From Telluribacter roseus (GTDB lineage Bacteria; Bacteroidota; Bacteroidia; Cytophagales; Spirosomataceae): a stretch of 64,000 nt of DNA. Below are positions 34,990-43,590 of this stretch, in pieces. A program made the translations under genes and the position numbers. The first letter of the stretch is position 1. Every line of letters begins with the position of its first letter. Under the pieces are notes generated by a model. It was given only the letters and a program-made list of their open reading frames with translations, searched no databases and was not told where the DNA came from. Location of the stretch: the NCBI RefSeq assembly GCF_017355915.2, contig NZ_JAFEUV020000017.1, positions 1 to 64,000 of the forward strand. The letters run 5' to 3'.

Positions 34990-35730
34990 TCAGATCCACC
35001 GGCTCAAAAACTGATTAAAGCCTTCCTTGTACTGGTCACTGACGGGAATGGTAGAGTCGCCGATCTGGATGGTATTGCGGGTCACGGCCCCGATCTGGTC
35101 GAGGCTTACGATGAAGGAGCGATGTACCCGCATAAACCGGCTGGGAGGTAGTTTTTCTTCCAGCGCCTTGAGGCTGGTCAGCGACAGCAAGGGCTTAGTG
35201 TCGCTCTTGAGGTGTACTTTTACGTAGTCTTTGAGCCCTTCGATGTACAGGATATCATCAAAGGCTACCCGCACCAGTTGGTACTCTACTTTCAGGAACA
35301 GGTACTCATCCCGTAGGTCGGGTAGCGGTGGCGTCGCTACCGGCTGGGCGCGATGTACCAGCTCGAAGTAGGCCTTGCCCTTGGTAGCCGCTCTCAGAAA
35401 CTCCTCGTAGTTGAACGGCTTGAGCAGGTAGTCCAGCGCATCGACCCGGAAGCCTTCCAGCGCAAAATGATTGTAAGCCGTTGTAAACACGATACGCGGT
35501 CCCCGCTCCCCCGACTTATCCAGTACGCGAGCCAGCTCAATACCCGTCAGATCGGGCATCTGGATATCCAGAAAGATCAGGTCGACCTCGTGCTGATGCA
35601 GCCCCTGCAGAGCCTCTACCGCGCTGGAGTACCGCCCCACCAGATTGAGAAAGGGCGTTTTCTCAATAAAGGCGCACACCAGCCCCAGGGCCAGTGGTTC
35701 GTCATCAACGGCTATGCAACGTAGGGTCAT
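34990..35730 (-). CDS. LytTR-family response regulator
   Basis: A 246-residue regulator. The receiver domain (1-120) has the acidic pair in CIAVDDEPLA, the phospho-acceptor Asp in LIFLDIQMPDLTG (about residue 54), FTTAYN and the Lys in DYLLKPFNYEEF. The C-terminal LytTR DNA-binding domain (about 145-246) shows YIEGLKDYVKVHL, LTSLKALEEKLPPSRFMRVHRSFIVSLDQI and the closing IPVSDQYKEGF. LytTR regulators bind short direct repeats upstream of their targets. The gene overlaps the 3' end of the LytS-type kinase gene by 4 bases, so they form one pair. The divergent receptor gene at 37087 is a likely target. Confidence 0.95.
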   Translation of the reverse strand: MTLRCIAVDDEPLALGLVCAFIEKTPFLNLVGRYSSAVEALQGLHQHEVDLIFLDIQMPDLTGIELARVLDKSGERGPRIVFTTAYNHFALEGFRVDALDYLLKPFNYEEFLRAATKGKAYFELVHRAQPVATPPLPDLRDEYLFLKVEYQLVRVAFDDILYIEGLKDYVKVHLKSDTKPLLSLTSLKALEEKLPPSRFMRVHRSFIVSLDQIGAVTRNTIQIGDSTIPVSDQYKEGFNQFLSRWI

Positions 35731-36797
35731 GCTACTTCCAGTTTCAGGTCAACCTGGTATTTGTTGTCAGAGGTATTTTCGTTCACGGTCAGGTTGTACC
35801 GGTCCGAGTAGAGCAGGTCCAGCCGGCGGCGGGTATTGGCCAGCCCTATGCCGTTACTGTCGTCTAAGGTAACCTTTTTATCGGTGAAAAGCGAGTTTTG
35901 CACTTCCAGGTGCAACTGCCTCCCCTGCTGCTTTATACTGATAGTAATACAGCTGGGCTCTACCGCGCTCACCCCATGCTTGAAAGCATTCTCGATAAAG
36001 GGCAGCAGCAGCATAGGCGCGATGGGTACATCATGGAGCGGCGACGGCTGCTCAAACTTTACCGATACCTTATCCGTAAGCCGCAGCTTCATCAGCTGAA
36101 TGTAATCCTGTACAAAGGCTATCTCATGGCTCAGCATAACGGTAGTCTGCTGGGTCTCGTACAGCACGTACCGCATCATACGCGATAGCTTATGGATCGA
36201 CTCCCGGGCCGCTTCGCCATCAATTACTGTAAGCGCATAAATATTATTAAGGGTATTGAAGAAAAAGTGTGGGTTGATCTGAGCCTTCAGAAACGACAGC
36301 TCTGACTTGACCTTCTCCCGTTCCAGGCTCTGGCGGAGCTGCTTATCCCGGTGCCAGTTCTGCACGGCCGTAACACTGGTGCTGATACCCAGTACCATCA
36401 GGGTCAGGATCAGCGAAAAGAAATCGATCCACTTCTCACTTCTGACTACGCCGCTGGCCTTCCGGGCCTGGTAAGCCTTCTCCATCAGCTCACGCAGGTT
36501 GATCCATACCTCAAACCGCTGTATCACGTAGGCTACGATAAACACCGTCGCTACATTGAGGGCTATAAATAAGGTGTACTTATTCCGGAACAGCAGCCTG
36601 GGCACCCACAGGAGGGCATTGAGATAGAAGGCAGAAACCAGTAAAAGAAAGAGAACGCCCTGCTTGATCCAGAACTGATCCGGCAGCTCCACCCGCCAGG
36701 TAAGCGGCTGAAACAGAAGCAGCGAAAGCCCCAGCACACCCCATACCAGGATATGGATCAGTACGGAGAAGTTACGAAAAAGCGAGAAGGACGCCAT
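35727..36797 (-). CDS. LytS/YehU-type sensor histidine kinase
   Basis: A 356-residue inner-membrane kinase. Four transmembrane helices (about residues 10-30, 45-62, 77-95 and 125-145) form the sensor with almost no periplasmic domain. A short coiled coil (NWHRDKQLRQSLEREKVKSELSFLKAQ) leads to the His_kinase domain with the phospho-acceptor His in QINPHFFFNTLNNIYAL (about 192-208). The HATPase part has LPFIENAFKHGV (N box) and SNGIGLANTRRRLDLLY (G box). Such kinases pair with LytTR regulators, here the gene overlapping its 3' end by 4 bases. An inverted repeat lies 37 bases upstream. Confidence 0.94.
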   Translation of the reverse strand: MASFSLFRNFSVLIHILVWGVLGLSLLLFQPLTWRVELPDQFWIKQGVLFLLLVSAFYLNALLWVPRLLFRNKYTLFIALNVATVFIVAYVIQRFEVWINLRELMEKAYQARKASGVVRSEKWIDFFSLILTLMVLGISTSVTAVQNWHRDKQLRQSLEREKVKSELSFLKAQINPHFFFNTLNNIYALTVIDGEAARESIHKLSRMMRYVLYETQQTTVMLSHEIAFVQDYIQLMKLRLTDKVSVKFEQPSPLHDVPIAPMLLLPFIENAFKHGVSAVEPSCITISIKQQGRQLHLEVQNSLFTDKKVTLDDSNGIGLANTRRRLDLLYSDRYNLTVNENTSDNKYQVDLKLEVA

Positions 36798-36833
36798 GTA
36801 TAAAGGTGTTGGTTATTATCTGATTAACATAAA

Positions 36834-36853
36834 TATGTATACAATCATACATA
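36834..36853. promoter_or_regulatory. Inverted repeat TATGTAT-N6-ATACATA
   Basis: A perfect 7-bp inverted repeat between the kinase gene (-) and the receptor gene (+). It could be an operator for either gene. Two direct CCATYGGTC copies at 36966 and 36983 in the same intergenic region are further candidate sites. Confidence 0.35.
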
Positions 36854-37086
36854 GGACTTTTCACAGCAACTACTTCAATCGACCAGTCCATCAAGAATAT
36901 CGATCAATAGAGTGTATAGGTCTACCAACCGGGGATTTTTCACGATTTAGGTACCTATTTCAAATCCATCGGTCAAAAGAGGCCATTGGTCGTTTTGTTT
37001 TTGCCGCTTATCTATTGTATTTTTTTTATAAGTTATCCGGTTGTTGTTTTGATTAACCAATTCTCACAAATCACACTGTACAAGCC

Positions 37087-39675
37087 ATGAATAAGCTTTG
37101 CTTTTCTTTGATGCTCTCTACCGGTCTGGCCTTCTCTGCCTATGCGCAGGAAGCCCCTTCTTTTCCCGGGAACCGGCCTCAGCAACAACCCACTGCGATT
37201 CCCGGAACAGCCGACGATAACTCCCCACGCGGCAACGGCAGAATCAGCGGTACTCTGGTAGACTCCGTTTCGAACCAGCCCGTTGAGTTTGCAGCTATAT
37301 CACTCATTGACACCAAAAGCAATAAGCCTATAGACGGTACTACTACGGATGACAAAGGTAAATTCACACTGAACAGAATAGCCCCCGGCTCCTATAAGCT
37401 CTTGATCTCTTTTATTGGCTATAAAGGAAAAGAGGTCAAAAATATATCCATTGACCGTCGTACCGAAGTAGAATTAGGCAATGTAGTACTGACACCCGAT
37501 ATCGTTCAGCTGAAAGAGGTAGAGGTAGTAGGTCAGGCGGCTATGATTGAGGAGAAGGTAGACCGTCTGGTATACAACGCCGAAAAGGACGTAACCAGCA
37601 AGGGTGGTGATGCTGCCGACGTAATGCGCAAGGTACCTATGCTATCGGTGGACCTGGATGGAAACGTATCGCTCCGTGGTAGCTCCAACGTACGGGTACT
37701 GATCAACAACAAGCCTTCTACCATCATAGCCAGCAGCGTAGGCGATGCTCTTAAGCAGATCCCGGCCGATATGATCAAGTCGGTGGAAGTAATCACCTCT
37801 CCCTCGGCCCGCTACGATGCCGAAGGTACTGCCGGTATTATCAATATTATTACCAAGAAAAACACGCTGCAGGGCGCTACGCTGGACCTTAATACCGGAG
37901 CTGGAAACCGCGGTGCCATGCTGGGTATGCGCGGCAGCTACCGTGCCGGCAAAATGGGTTTCAACCTGAGTGGCTTCGGACGCGCCAACTACAATATGAA
38001 AGGCTATTCCGATAACCTTCAGGTAGGTCTTAGCCCTCTGAACCCTTTCACCATCCGTCAGGCTACCGACTCCCGCAACGCCGGTATGTTCGGATCGTAT
38101 CAGCTGGGCTGGGACTACGATATCAGCAAGACCTCCTTCCTGACCGCCAGTATCCGCTACGGTACCCGTAACCAGCTTTCGAGCCAGGATATTTCTACGT
38201 TCAGATCTTTGGGAGTAATTCCTACTACGACCAGTTCATACCGTGAGGTAGATGTGAAAGACCTGTCGGGTACTGTAGACGTAAATGTTGACTATACTAA
38301 AACCCTTAGAAAACCACAGCAGGAAGTAAGCGTCCTGACGCAGTTCAGCCGGAACAACCGTACCAACAACTTTGACGCTGATCTTTTCTCAGACAATAAT
38401 ACCCTGAAAGAGCTTATCGGTCAGGAAGGTAACCGCAACAACAGCTACAACCAGGAAAGTACTGTACAGGTAGACTACCAGACCCCCATCAAGAATAACC
38501 AAATGTTTGAAATAGGTGGAAAAGCGATCATGCGCCAGGTGCTGAGCAATTTCTCCTACTACAGCTCTTTGAACGTACCCCGGCCAGCCAACGAACTGAA
38601 CTATGACCAGAATGTAGCCGCTTCTTACTTCTCGTACACCTATACTACCAAGAACAAGTACTCTATCAAGATTGGTAGCCGCTACGAGTACACCGTAATC
38701 AACGCCAACCAGGGCGAAGGCGACCTGAACATTCCGAACTACGGCAACCTGGTACCTAGTGTTAACTTATCCAAAACGCTCAAAGGGGGCCGTACCATTA
38801 AGCTAGGCTACAACCGTCGCCTCCAGCGCCCCGGTATACAATTCCTAAACCCTAACATAAATGCAGCCAACCCACAAAATATCACAGTGGGTAACCCCAA
38901 CCTTGCGCCCGAGCTGACAGACCAACTGGAAGCTGGTACCAGCTGGTTCAAAAAGTCGGTTTTCATCAACATGTCAGTCTACGCCCGTACTACCAACAAC
39001 TCCATCGAAAGCATCCGTACCACCGATGAGCGGGGGGTGATTACGACCACCTACGGTAATATTGGCCAGAAACAAACCTATGGTACCAACATCTTCGGTA
39101 ACATGACGCTGCTCTCCAAGTGGCAGATCGGCGGTGGCATTGATGGATATTATGTATTCCTGACCAACAACAGCCCCGACCCGGCACTGTTTGCCAGCAA
39201 CGAAGGATTAGTCCTGAGTGGACGGTTTTTCAGCAACTTAACCCTGCCTAAGGGATGGGGACTGCAGGGTATGGCCTTTATCCGGGGCCGCGATGTACAG
39301 CTGCAGGGATATCAGACAGGCTTTGCTTTCTATAGCATGGGCTTCAAGAAGGACTTTACGAATAAGAAGGGTAGCATAGGTCTGGCCACCGAAAACTTCC
39401 TGTTCGATGCTTTCAAGACCAGAACCGAACTGGCTACTCCTGCCTTTACCCAGTCTAATACCAACCTGTTGTACAATCGGGGAGTACGGGTAACCTTCCA
39501 GTACAAGTTTGGTAAAATGAGCTTTGACGCCCCGAGCCGTCGTAACCGCAAATCCGTAAATAACGATGATGTGAAGAGCGGCGGTGACGGTGATGGTGGA
39601 GGTCAGCCACAGCAGGCTAGCCCTGCGCCTGCCGCTGCACCCGGTGGTGGTGGTGGCGGACGTCCGCGCCAGTAG
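37087..39675 (+). CDS. Outer-membrane beta-barrel (TonB-receptor-like) protein with Gly-rich tail
   Basis: An 862-residue secreted protein. Signal peptide (1-20, ...FSAYAQ), a Pro/Gln/Asn-rich linker, a CarboxypepD_reg-like domain (about 55-140: ISGTLVDSVSNQPVEFAAIS), then a plug-like domain (about 155-255: GGDAADVMRKVPMLSVDLDGNVSLRGSSNVRVLINNKPS and SVEVITSPSARYDAEGTAGIINIITKK). The remainder is a large barrel of the outer-membrane beta-barrel family 3 type. The last 50 residues are a low-complexity Gly/Pro/Gln/Ala tail, not a normal barrel end, probably exposed or periplasmic. The location divergent from a LytS/LytTR pair suggests control by that system. Cargo is unknown. A strong terminator follows. 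Confidence 0.9.
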   Translation: MNKLCFSLMLSTGLAFSAYAQEAPSFPGNRPQQQPTAIPGTADDNSPRGNGRISGTLVDSVSNQPVEFAAISLIDTKSNKPIDGTTTDDKGKFTLNRIAPGSYKLLISFIGYKGKEVKNISIDRRTEVELGNVVLTPDIVQLKEVEVVGQAAMIEEKVDRLVYNAEKDVTSKGGDAADVMRKVPMLSVDLDGNVSLRGSSNVRVLINNKPSTIIASSVGDALKQIPADMIKSVEVITSPSARYDAEGTAGIINIITKKNTLQGATLDLNTGAGNRGAMLGMRGSYRAGKMGFNLSGFGRANYNMKGYSDNLQVGLSPLNPFTIRQATDSRNAGMFGSYQLGWDYDISKTSFLTASIRYGTRNQLSSQDISTFRSLGVIPTTTSSYREVDVKDLSGTVDVNVDYTKTLRKPQQEVSVLTQFSRNNRTNNFDADLFSDNNTLKELIGQEGNRNNSYNQESTVQVDYQTPIKNNQMFEIGGKAIMRQVLSNFSYYSSLNVPRPANELNYDQNVAASYFSYTYTTKNKYSIKIGSRYEYTVINANQGEGDLNIPNYGNLVPSVNLSKTLKGGRTIKLGYNRRLQRPGIQFLNPNINAANPQNITVGNPNLAPELTDQLEAGTSWFKKSVFINMSVYARTTNNSIESIRTTDERGVITTTYGNIGQKQTYGTNIFGNMTLLSKWQIGGGIDGYYVFLTNNSPDPALFASNEGLVLSGRFFSNLTLPKGWGLQGMAFIRGRDVQLQGYQTGFAFYSMGFKKDFTNKKGSIGLATENFLFDAFKTRTELATPAFTQSNTNLLYNRGVRVTFQYKFGKMSFDAPSRRNRKSVNNDDVKSGGDGDGGGQPQQASPAPAAAPGGGGGGRPRQ

Positions 39676-39708
39676 CATAACAGGTAATATTATGTGAGAA
39701 AAGTATAT

Positions 39709-39741
39709 AAAAAGACTCTCGACGCTGTCGGGAGTCTTTTT
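39709..39741 (+). terminator. Intrinsic terminator after the barrel receptor gene
   Basis: A stem of about 14 bp with one G-T pair (AAAAGACTC...GAGTCTTTT type), a 3-base loop and a following T-rich run lies 34 bases after the receptor stop. Confidence 0.9.
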
Positions 39742-39819
39742 TGTTTTGTTTTGGGTAGCCAATCGGGGGCTCCAGAAGTAAACGGCAATTAGAGCGATAT
39801 ATCCAGGCGAAAAGAGTGA

Positions 39820-39847
39820 GTATAAAATTTTAATCGAAAGTTTATAC
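39820..39847. promoter_or_regulatory. Inverted repeat GTATAAA-N14-TTTATAC before the LacI gene
   Basis: A 7-bp perfect inverted repeat flanks TTTTAATCGAAAG, 48 bases before the LacI-family start. LacI-family operators usually centre on CG, and the spacer contains TAATCGA, so self-regulation is possible. TACCTTTA right after it is a near -7 box. Confidence 0.35.
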
Positions 39848-39894
39848 CTTTAACCTATTCAGCCCTCAGCCAGTACTGCTCTAACCTTCTATTT

Positions 39895-40956
39895 ATGAAA
39901 CACGACAAAGAGAATATCGGCGTCAAAGAAATTGCTCGCAGAGCCAACGTATCCATTGCTACTGTAGATAGAGTCATTCATAACCGGACCGGCGTATCGG
40001 ACAAGACCCGGAACAAGATCAACGCCATCATCCAGGAGCTGGACTATCAGCCCAACATACTCGCCAGCCGTCTGGCTTCAAAGAAGACCATCCACCTGGC
40101 CATGCTGATCCCCAGTGCTTCGGACGAGACGCAGTTCTGGGAGGCTCCGTTACGGGGCATCCGCCGGGCCGAAAGCGAGATCAGGCAGTATGGCATCCAC
40201 ATCGATATGTATTTCTTTGATCTGAATGATAAGGAGTCGTTCAGGAAGCAGGCCCGTGCTATACTGGACCAGAAAGTTAATGGAGTGCTTCTTTCTCCCA
40301 CTTTTGTCGAGGAAACCGTCGAGTTTATCAAGTCCTGTAACCAGCAGTCGATCCCTTACGTATTTATTGACTCCACCATTCCCCAACAAAACAACCTGTC
40401 GTACATAGGCCCCCACCTGTTTCAGAGCGGGTACCTGAGCGCTCAGCTACTGACCTACGGACTCAAAGGCCCCAGTCATAAGCTCCTGATCGTAAATATT
40501 TCGAAAGAGGTGGATAACTTCAACTACCCCCAGATCGAAGCAGGCTTCCGAAGCTTCTTTCAGGATCAAGGCGATTCCAAGGCCATTATCCGGATAGATA
40601 TCAGGCAGACGGGATACGCGTCGGTAAGGGAGGAACTATCCAAAGCGCTGCAACAGCACCCCGACGTGGATGCGCTGTTTGTGACCAACTCCCGCGTTTC
40701 GTCCGTAGCCCGTTTCCTGGCGAGCCAGAGCCTGCATGATAAACTACTGATTGGCTACGACTACCTTCCCGACAACATCGAGTACCTTAAGAGTGGTACC
40801 ATTGACTTTCTGATCTGTCACAAGCCCGAGGAGCAGGGGTACCGGGGGGTAATGGCGCTCTACCAGACGCTGGTGTTTTCGTCGTCCGTAGAGAAGGAGT
40901 ACTTCATGCCCATTGACATCGTGACCCGGGGCAATTACGAATTCTACAGAAACTAG
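39895..40956 (+). CDS. LacI-family transcriptional regulator
   Basis: A 353-residue DNA-binding regulator. The N-terminal LacI helix-turn-helix is IGVKEIARRANVSIATVDRVIHNRTGVSDKTRNKI (about residues 7-41) with hinge helix QPNILASRLASKK. The C-terminal two-lobed periplasmic-binding-protein-like domain (from about 65) has VNGVLLSPTFVEETVEF, VFIDSTIPQ, and FVTNSRVSSVARFLAS, as in the Peripla_BP_1/4 ligand domains. It should sense a sugar or sugar phosphate and repress or activate the adjacent oxidoreductase/amino-sugar cluster that starts 155 bases downstream. A CG-centred palindrome at 41046-41059 is a good operator candidate. N-terminus and length are normal. Confidence 0.94.
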   Translation: MKHDKENIGVKEIARRANVSIATVDRVIHNRTGVSDKTRNKINAIIQELDYQPNILASRLASKKTIHLAMLIPSASDETQFWEAPLRGIRRAESEIRQYGIHIDMYFFDLNDKESFRKQARAILDQKVNGVLLSPTFVEETVEFIKSCNQQSIPYVFIDSTIPQQNNLSYIGPHLFQSGYLSAQLLTYGLKGPSHKLLIVNISKEVDNFNYPQIEAGFRSFFQDQGDSKAIIRIDIRQTGYASVREELSKALQQHPDVDALFVTNSRVSSVARFLASQSLHDKLLIGYDYLPDNIEYLKSGTIDFLICHKPEEQGYRGVMALYQTLVFSSSVEKEYFMPIDIVTRGNYEFYRN

Positions 40957-41045
40957 CTTTCACCTTACTTTAAGGATACTTTAAAGTAGATTATAAATAA
41001 AAATCAGATCCGGATTAGGGATATTCAAAAATTTTACCGAATTTA

Positions 41046-41059
41046 CGGGTACGTACCCG
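41046..41059. promoter_or_regulatory. 14-bp CG-centred palindrome, candidate LacI-type operator
   Basis: CGGGTACGTACCCG is a perfect palindrome with a central CG, the usual form of LacI-family operators. It lies between the regulator gene and the first gene of the cluster, 52 bases before its ATG. Confidence 0.5.
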
Positions 41060-41061
41060 AA

Positions 41062-41099
41062 ACCCTTAACATAATTAAGAAACAGCTATTCCTAAACCC
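41062..41099 (+). repeat. Leader block shared with the next oxidoreductase gene, copy 1
   Basis: AACCCTTAACATAATTA followed by CTATTCCTAAACCC lies immediately before the first oxidoreductase gene. The same two blocks in the same order occur before the second oxidoreductase gene at 42180-42212. Confidence 0.5.
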
Positions 41100-41111
41100 G
41101 CTTTTTAACCT

Positions 41112-42116
41112 ATGTCAACCTCTCTTAACCGCAGGAAATTTTTACAGGCTACCGCCCTCACCGGCCTTAGCCTGGGTCTTTCCGGACGCCTTTCGGCCTC
41201 CGGCGTGGCTCAGGGCAAAAGAGTGGGGATCATAGGCCTGGATACCTCCCACAGCATGGCCTTCACCAAGCTGCTCAATGCTCCCGAGGCCGGACCGGAG
41301 CTGGCAGGCTACAAGGTAGTAGCGGCCTACCCGCAGGGAAGCAGGGATATTGAGTCCAGCGTAAAGCGCATACCTGGCTATACCGAAGACATCAAGAAGC
41401 TCGGCGTGGAGATAGTGGGCTCTATTAAAGAGCTGCTGGATAAGGTAGATGTAGTGCTGCTGGAAACCAACGACGGTCGTCTGCACCTGGAGCAGGCTCT
41501 GCCCGTACTGAAAGCAGGCAAGCGCATGTTCATCGACAAGCCCGTAGCTGCTTCGCTATCCGACGCAGTAGCGATTTATGAAGCTTCTAAGAAACATAAG
41601 GTACCTGTGTTCTCGGCTTCGTCGCTCCGGTACATCAAAGGCCTGGAGAATGTAAACAAGGGCGAGGTAGTAGGCGCCGATACATTCAGTCCGGCCGTGC
41701 TGGAGAAGACCCACCCGGACCTGTTCTGGTACGGTATACACGGGGTAGAGACGCTCTATACTGTGATGGGTACCGGCTGTAAGGAGGTAAAGCGCATCCA
41801 TACGCCCGACACCGACATCGTAGTAGGTATCTGGAAGGATGGTCGCGTAGGTACTTTCCGGGGCACCCGCACCGGCAAGCACGACTACGGCGGGACCGTC
41901 TATACCACCAAAGGCAACGTAACCCTGGGGCCTTACAATGGCTACCAGCCCCTGCTGCTGGACATCGTGAAGTACTTTGAAACGGGCGCGGTACCCGTCA
42001 CTCCCGAGGAGACCATTGAAATATTTGCGTTCATGGAAGCGGCCGACGAGAGCAAGCGCCAGAATGGTGCTACCGTAAGCCTGGAAAGCGTCATGGCCAA
42101 AGCGCGCAAATCGTAA
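41112..42116 (+). CDS. Tat-exported Gfo/Idh/MocA-family oxidoreductase
   Basis: A 334-residue protein with a twin-Arg signal (LNRRKFLQATALTGLSLGLSG, about residues 5-25), so it probably works in the periplasm with a tightly bound nucleotide. A Rossmann fold begins at KRVGIIGLDTSHSMAF (about 36-51), with a changed glycine loop, followed by VDVVLLETNDGRLHLEQALPVLKAGKRMFIDKPVAAS, where DKP replaces the family EKP. The C-terminal domain is short and ends at AEE-like acidic sequence. Members oxidise or epimerise sugars, and some relatives are redox glycosidases. It is the first gene of the amino-sugar cluster downstream of the LacI regulator. Confidence 0.85.
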   Translation: MSTSLNRRKFLQATALTGLSLGLSGRLSASGVAQGKRVGIIGLDTSHSMAFTKLLNAPEAGPELAGYKVVAAYPQGSRDIESSVKRIPGYTEDIKKLGVEIVGSIKELLDKVDVVLLETNDGRLHLEQALPVLKAGKRMFIDKPVAASLSDAVAIYEASKKHKVPVFSASSLRYIKGLENVNKGEVVGADTFSPAVLEKTHPDLFWYGIHGVETLYTVMGTGCKEVKRIHTPDTDIVVGIWKDGRVGTFRGTRTGKHDYGGTVYTTKGNVTLGPYNGYQPLLLDIVKYFETGAVPVTPEETIEIFAFMEAADESKRQNGATVSLESVMAKARKS

Positions 42117-42172
42117 GTAGATCAGCCTAACCCGATTATACTATTTAGAGTAAATTAATCTTGCAAAAGACT

Positions 42173-42212
42173 TATTCCTAACCCTTACATAATATACCTA
42201 TTCCTAACCCTT
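42173..42212 (+). repeat. Leader block copy 2 with TATTCCTAACCCTT direct repeat
   Basis: TATTCCTAACCCTT occurs twice (42173-42186 and 42199-42212), 26 bases apart, and a variant occurs at 41087 before the previous gene. AACCCTTACATAATATA between them matches the 41062 block. The last copy ends 16 bases before the ATG. Confidence 0.55.
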
Positions 42213-42228
42213 TCCTTTTTACCCTTTT

Positions 42229-43581
42229 ATGAAAAAAGCTAATGAATCGCGCCGGGAGTTTATCAAGAAAACGGTAACCGGAGCCGCCGCCTTATCAGTA
42301 GGTGGTGCTCTGCCCGGCTTTAGCGCCAAGAGCTACGCCAGCATACTTGGCGCCAACGATCGGATTAAAGTAACGGTGATGGGCGTCAACAGCCGTGGAC
42401 TGGCCCTGGCTAATAACTTTGCCTTACAGCCCAACTGCGAAGTACTATACATCTCAGATGTCGACTCGCGGGCAGCCGATAAGTGTATCGCCAGCGTAGA
42501 AAAACAGCAGAACTCCAAACCTAAGGCGCAGACGGATTTCCGGAGGACACTGGAAGATAAAAACCTGGATGCCCTGGTAGTAGCAGCACCTGATCACTGG
42601 CACGCTCCGGCGGCTATCCTAGCTTCTAAAGCCGGCAAGCACGTGTACCTCGAAAAGCCCGCCAGCCATAACCCCAATGAGGGGGAGCTACTGGTGGCGG
42701 CCGCCAGGAAGTACAAGAATGTAATCCAGATGGGTAACCAGCGCCGCTCGTGGCCTAAGGTAGCCGAAGCCATCGCCGAAGTGAAGAACGGCATCATCGG
42801 CCGACCGTACTTTGCCAAGGGCTGGTACACCAACAACCGTCCTTCCATCGGGGTGGGTAAGCAGGTAGCCGTACCTTCCTGGCTGGACTACGAACTATGG
42901 CAGGGCCCGGCTCCGCGTCAGGCTTTCAAAGACAATATCCTCCACTACAACTGGCACTGGTTCTGGCACTGGGGAACGGGCGAAGCCCTCAACAACGGTA
43001 CCCACATGGTAGACCTCATGCGCTGGGGACTGGGCGTGGACTACCCTACCCGCGTGACCTCCGCCGGAGGCCGCTACCGCTACCAGGACGACTGGGAAAC
43101 CCCCGATACACAAGTAATCACGATGGAGTTTGCCAATAACACCAGCATGACCTGGGAAGGCCGCAGCTGTAACGGCAAGCACATTGAGGACAGTAGCGTA
43201 GGCGTGGTTTTCTACGGCGAAAATGGCTCCCTATACCTGGATGGCGGCAACTCGTACAAGGTCTACGACCTGAACAATAAGCTGATCCGGGACGTGAAGA
43301 ATGATATAGAAATAGACCCCCGTGACCGCATGAACCCTTCGCAGAAGCTGGATGCTATTCATATCCAGAACTTCTTTGACGGTATCCGTAAAGGTACTCC
43401 GCAGGCTGCCGAGATCGTAGGAGGGCACCAGAGCACGCTGCTATGCCAGCTGGGTAACATAGCCCTACGCTCGGGTAGTACCCTCTATACTGATCCTACC
43501 AACGGACACATCAAGAACAATCCGGCAGCTATGAAGCTCTGGAAAAGAGAGTACCAGCGTGGATGGGAACCTACTGTATAA
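42229..43581 (+). CDS. Tat-exported Gfo/Idh/MocA-family oxidoreductase (long type)
   Basis: A 450-residue protein with a twin-Arg signal (ESRREFIKKTVTGAAALSVGG, about residues 6-26). The Rossmann domain starts at DRIKVTVMGVNSRGLALANNF and contains DALVVAAPDHWHAPAAILASKAGKHVYLEKP with the family EKP motif (EKPASHNPNEGE). The C-terminal alpha/beta domain has NGTHMVDLMRWGLGVDYP, in which the His could be catalytic, and ends with a long Bacteroidota-type extension. Related exported proteins are often annotated only as oxidoreductases; GH109-like NAD-dependent glycosidases have the same layout. Together with nagA/nagB genes downstream, action on an N-acetylated amino-sugar glycoside is plausible but unproven. 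Confidence 0.9.
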   Translation: MKKANESRREFIKKTVTGAAALSVGGALPGFSAKSYASILGANDRIKVTVMGVNSRGLALANNFALQPNCEVLYISDVDSRAADKCIASVEKQQNSKPKAQTDFRRTLEDKNLDALVVAAPDHWHAPAAILASKAGKHVYLEKPASHNPNEGELLVAAARKYKNVIQMGNQRRSWPKVAEAIAEVKNGIIGRPYFAKGWYTNNRPSIGVGKQVAVPSWLDYELWQGPAPRQAFKDNILHYNWHWFWHWGTGEALNNGTHMVDLMRWGLGVDYPTRVTSAGGRYRYQDDWETPDTQVITMEFANNTSMTWEGRSCNGKHIEDSSVGVVFYGENGSLYLDGGNSYKVYDLNNKLIRDVKNDIEIDPRDRMNPSQKLDAIHIQNFFDGIRKGTPQAAEIVGGHQSTLLCQLGNIALRSGSTLYTDPTNGHIKNNPAAMKLWKREYQRGWEPTV

Positions 43582-43590
43582 GCTGTACCT

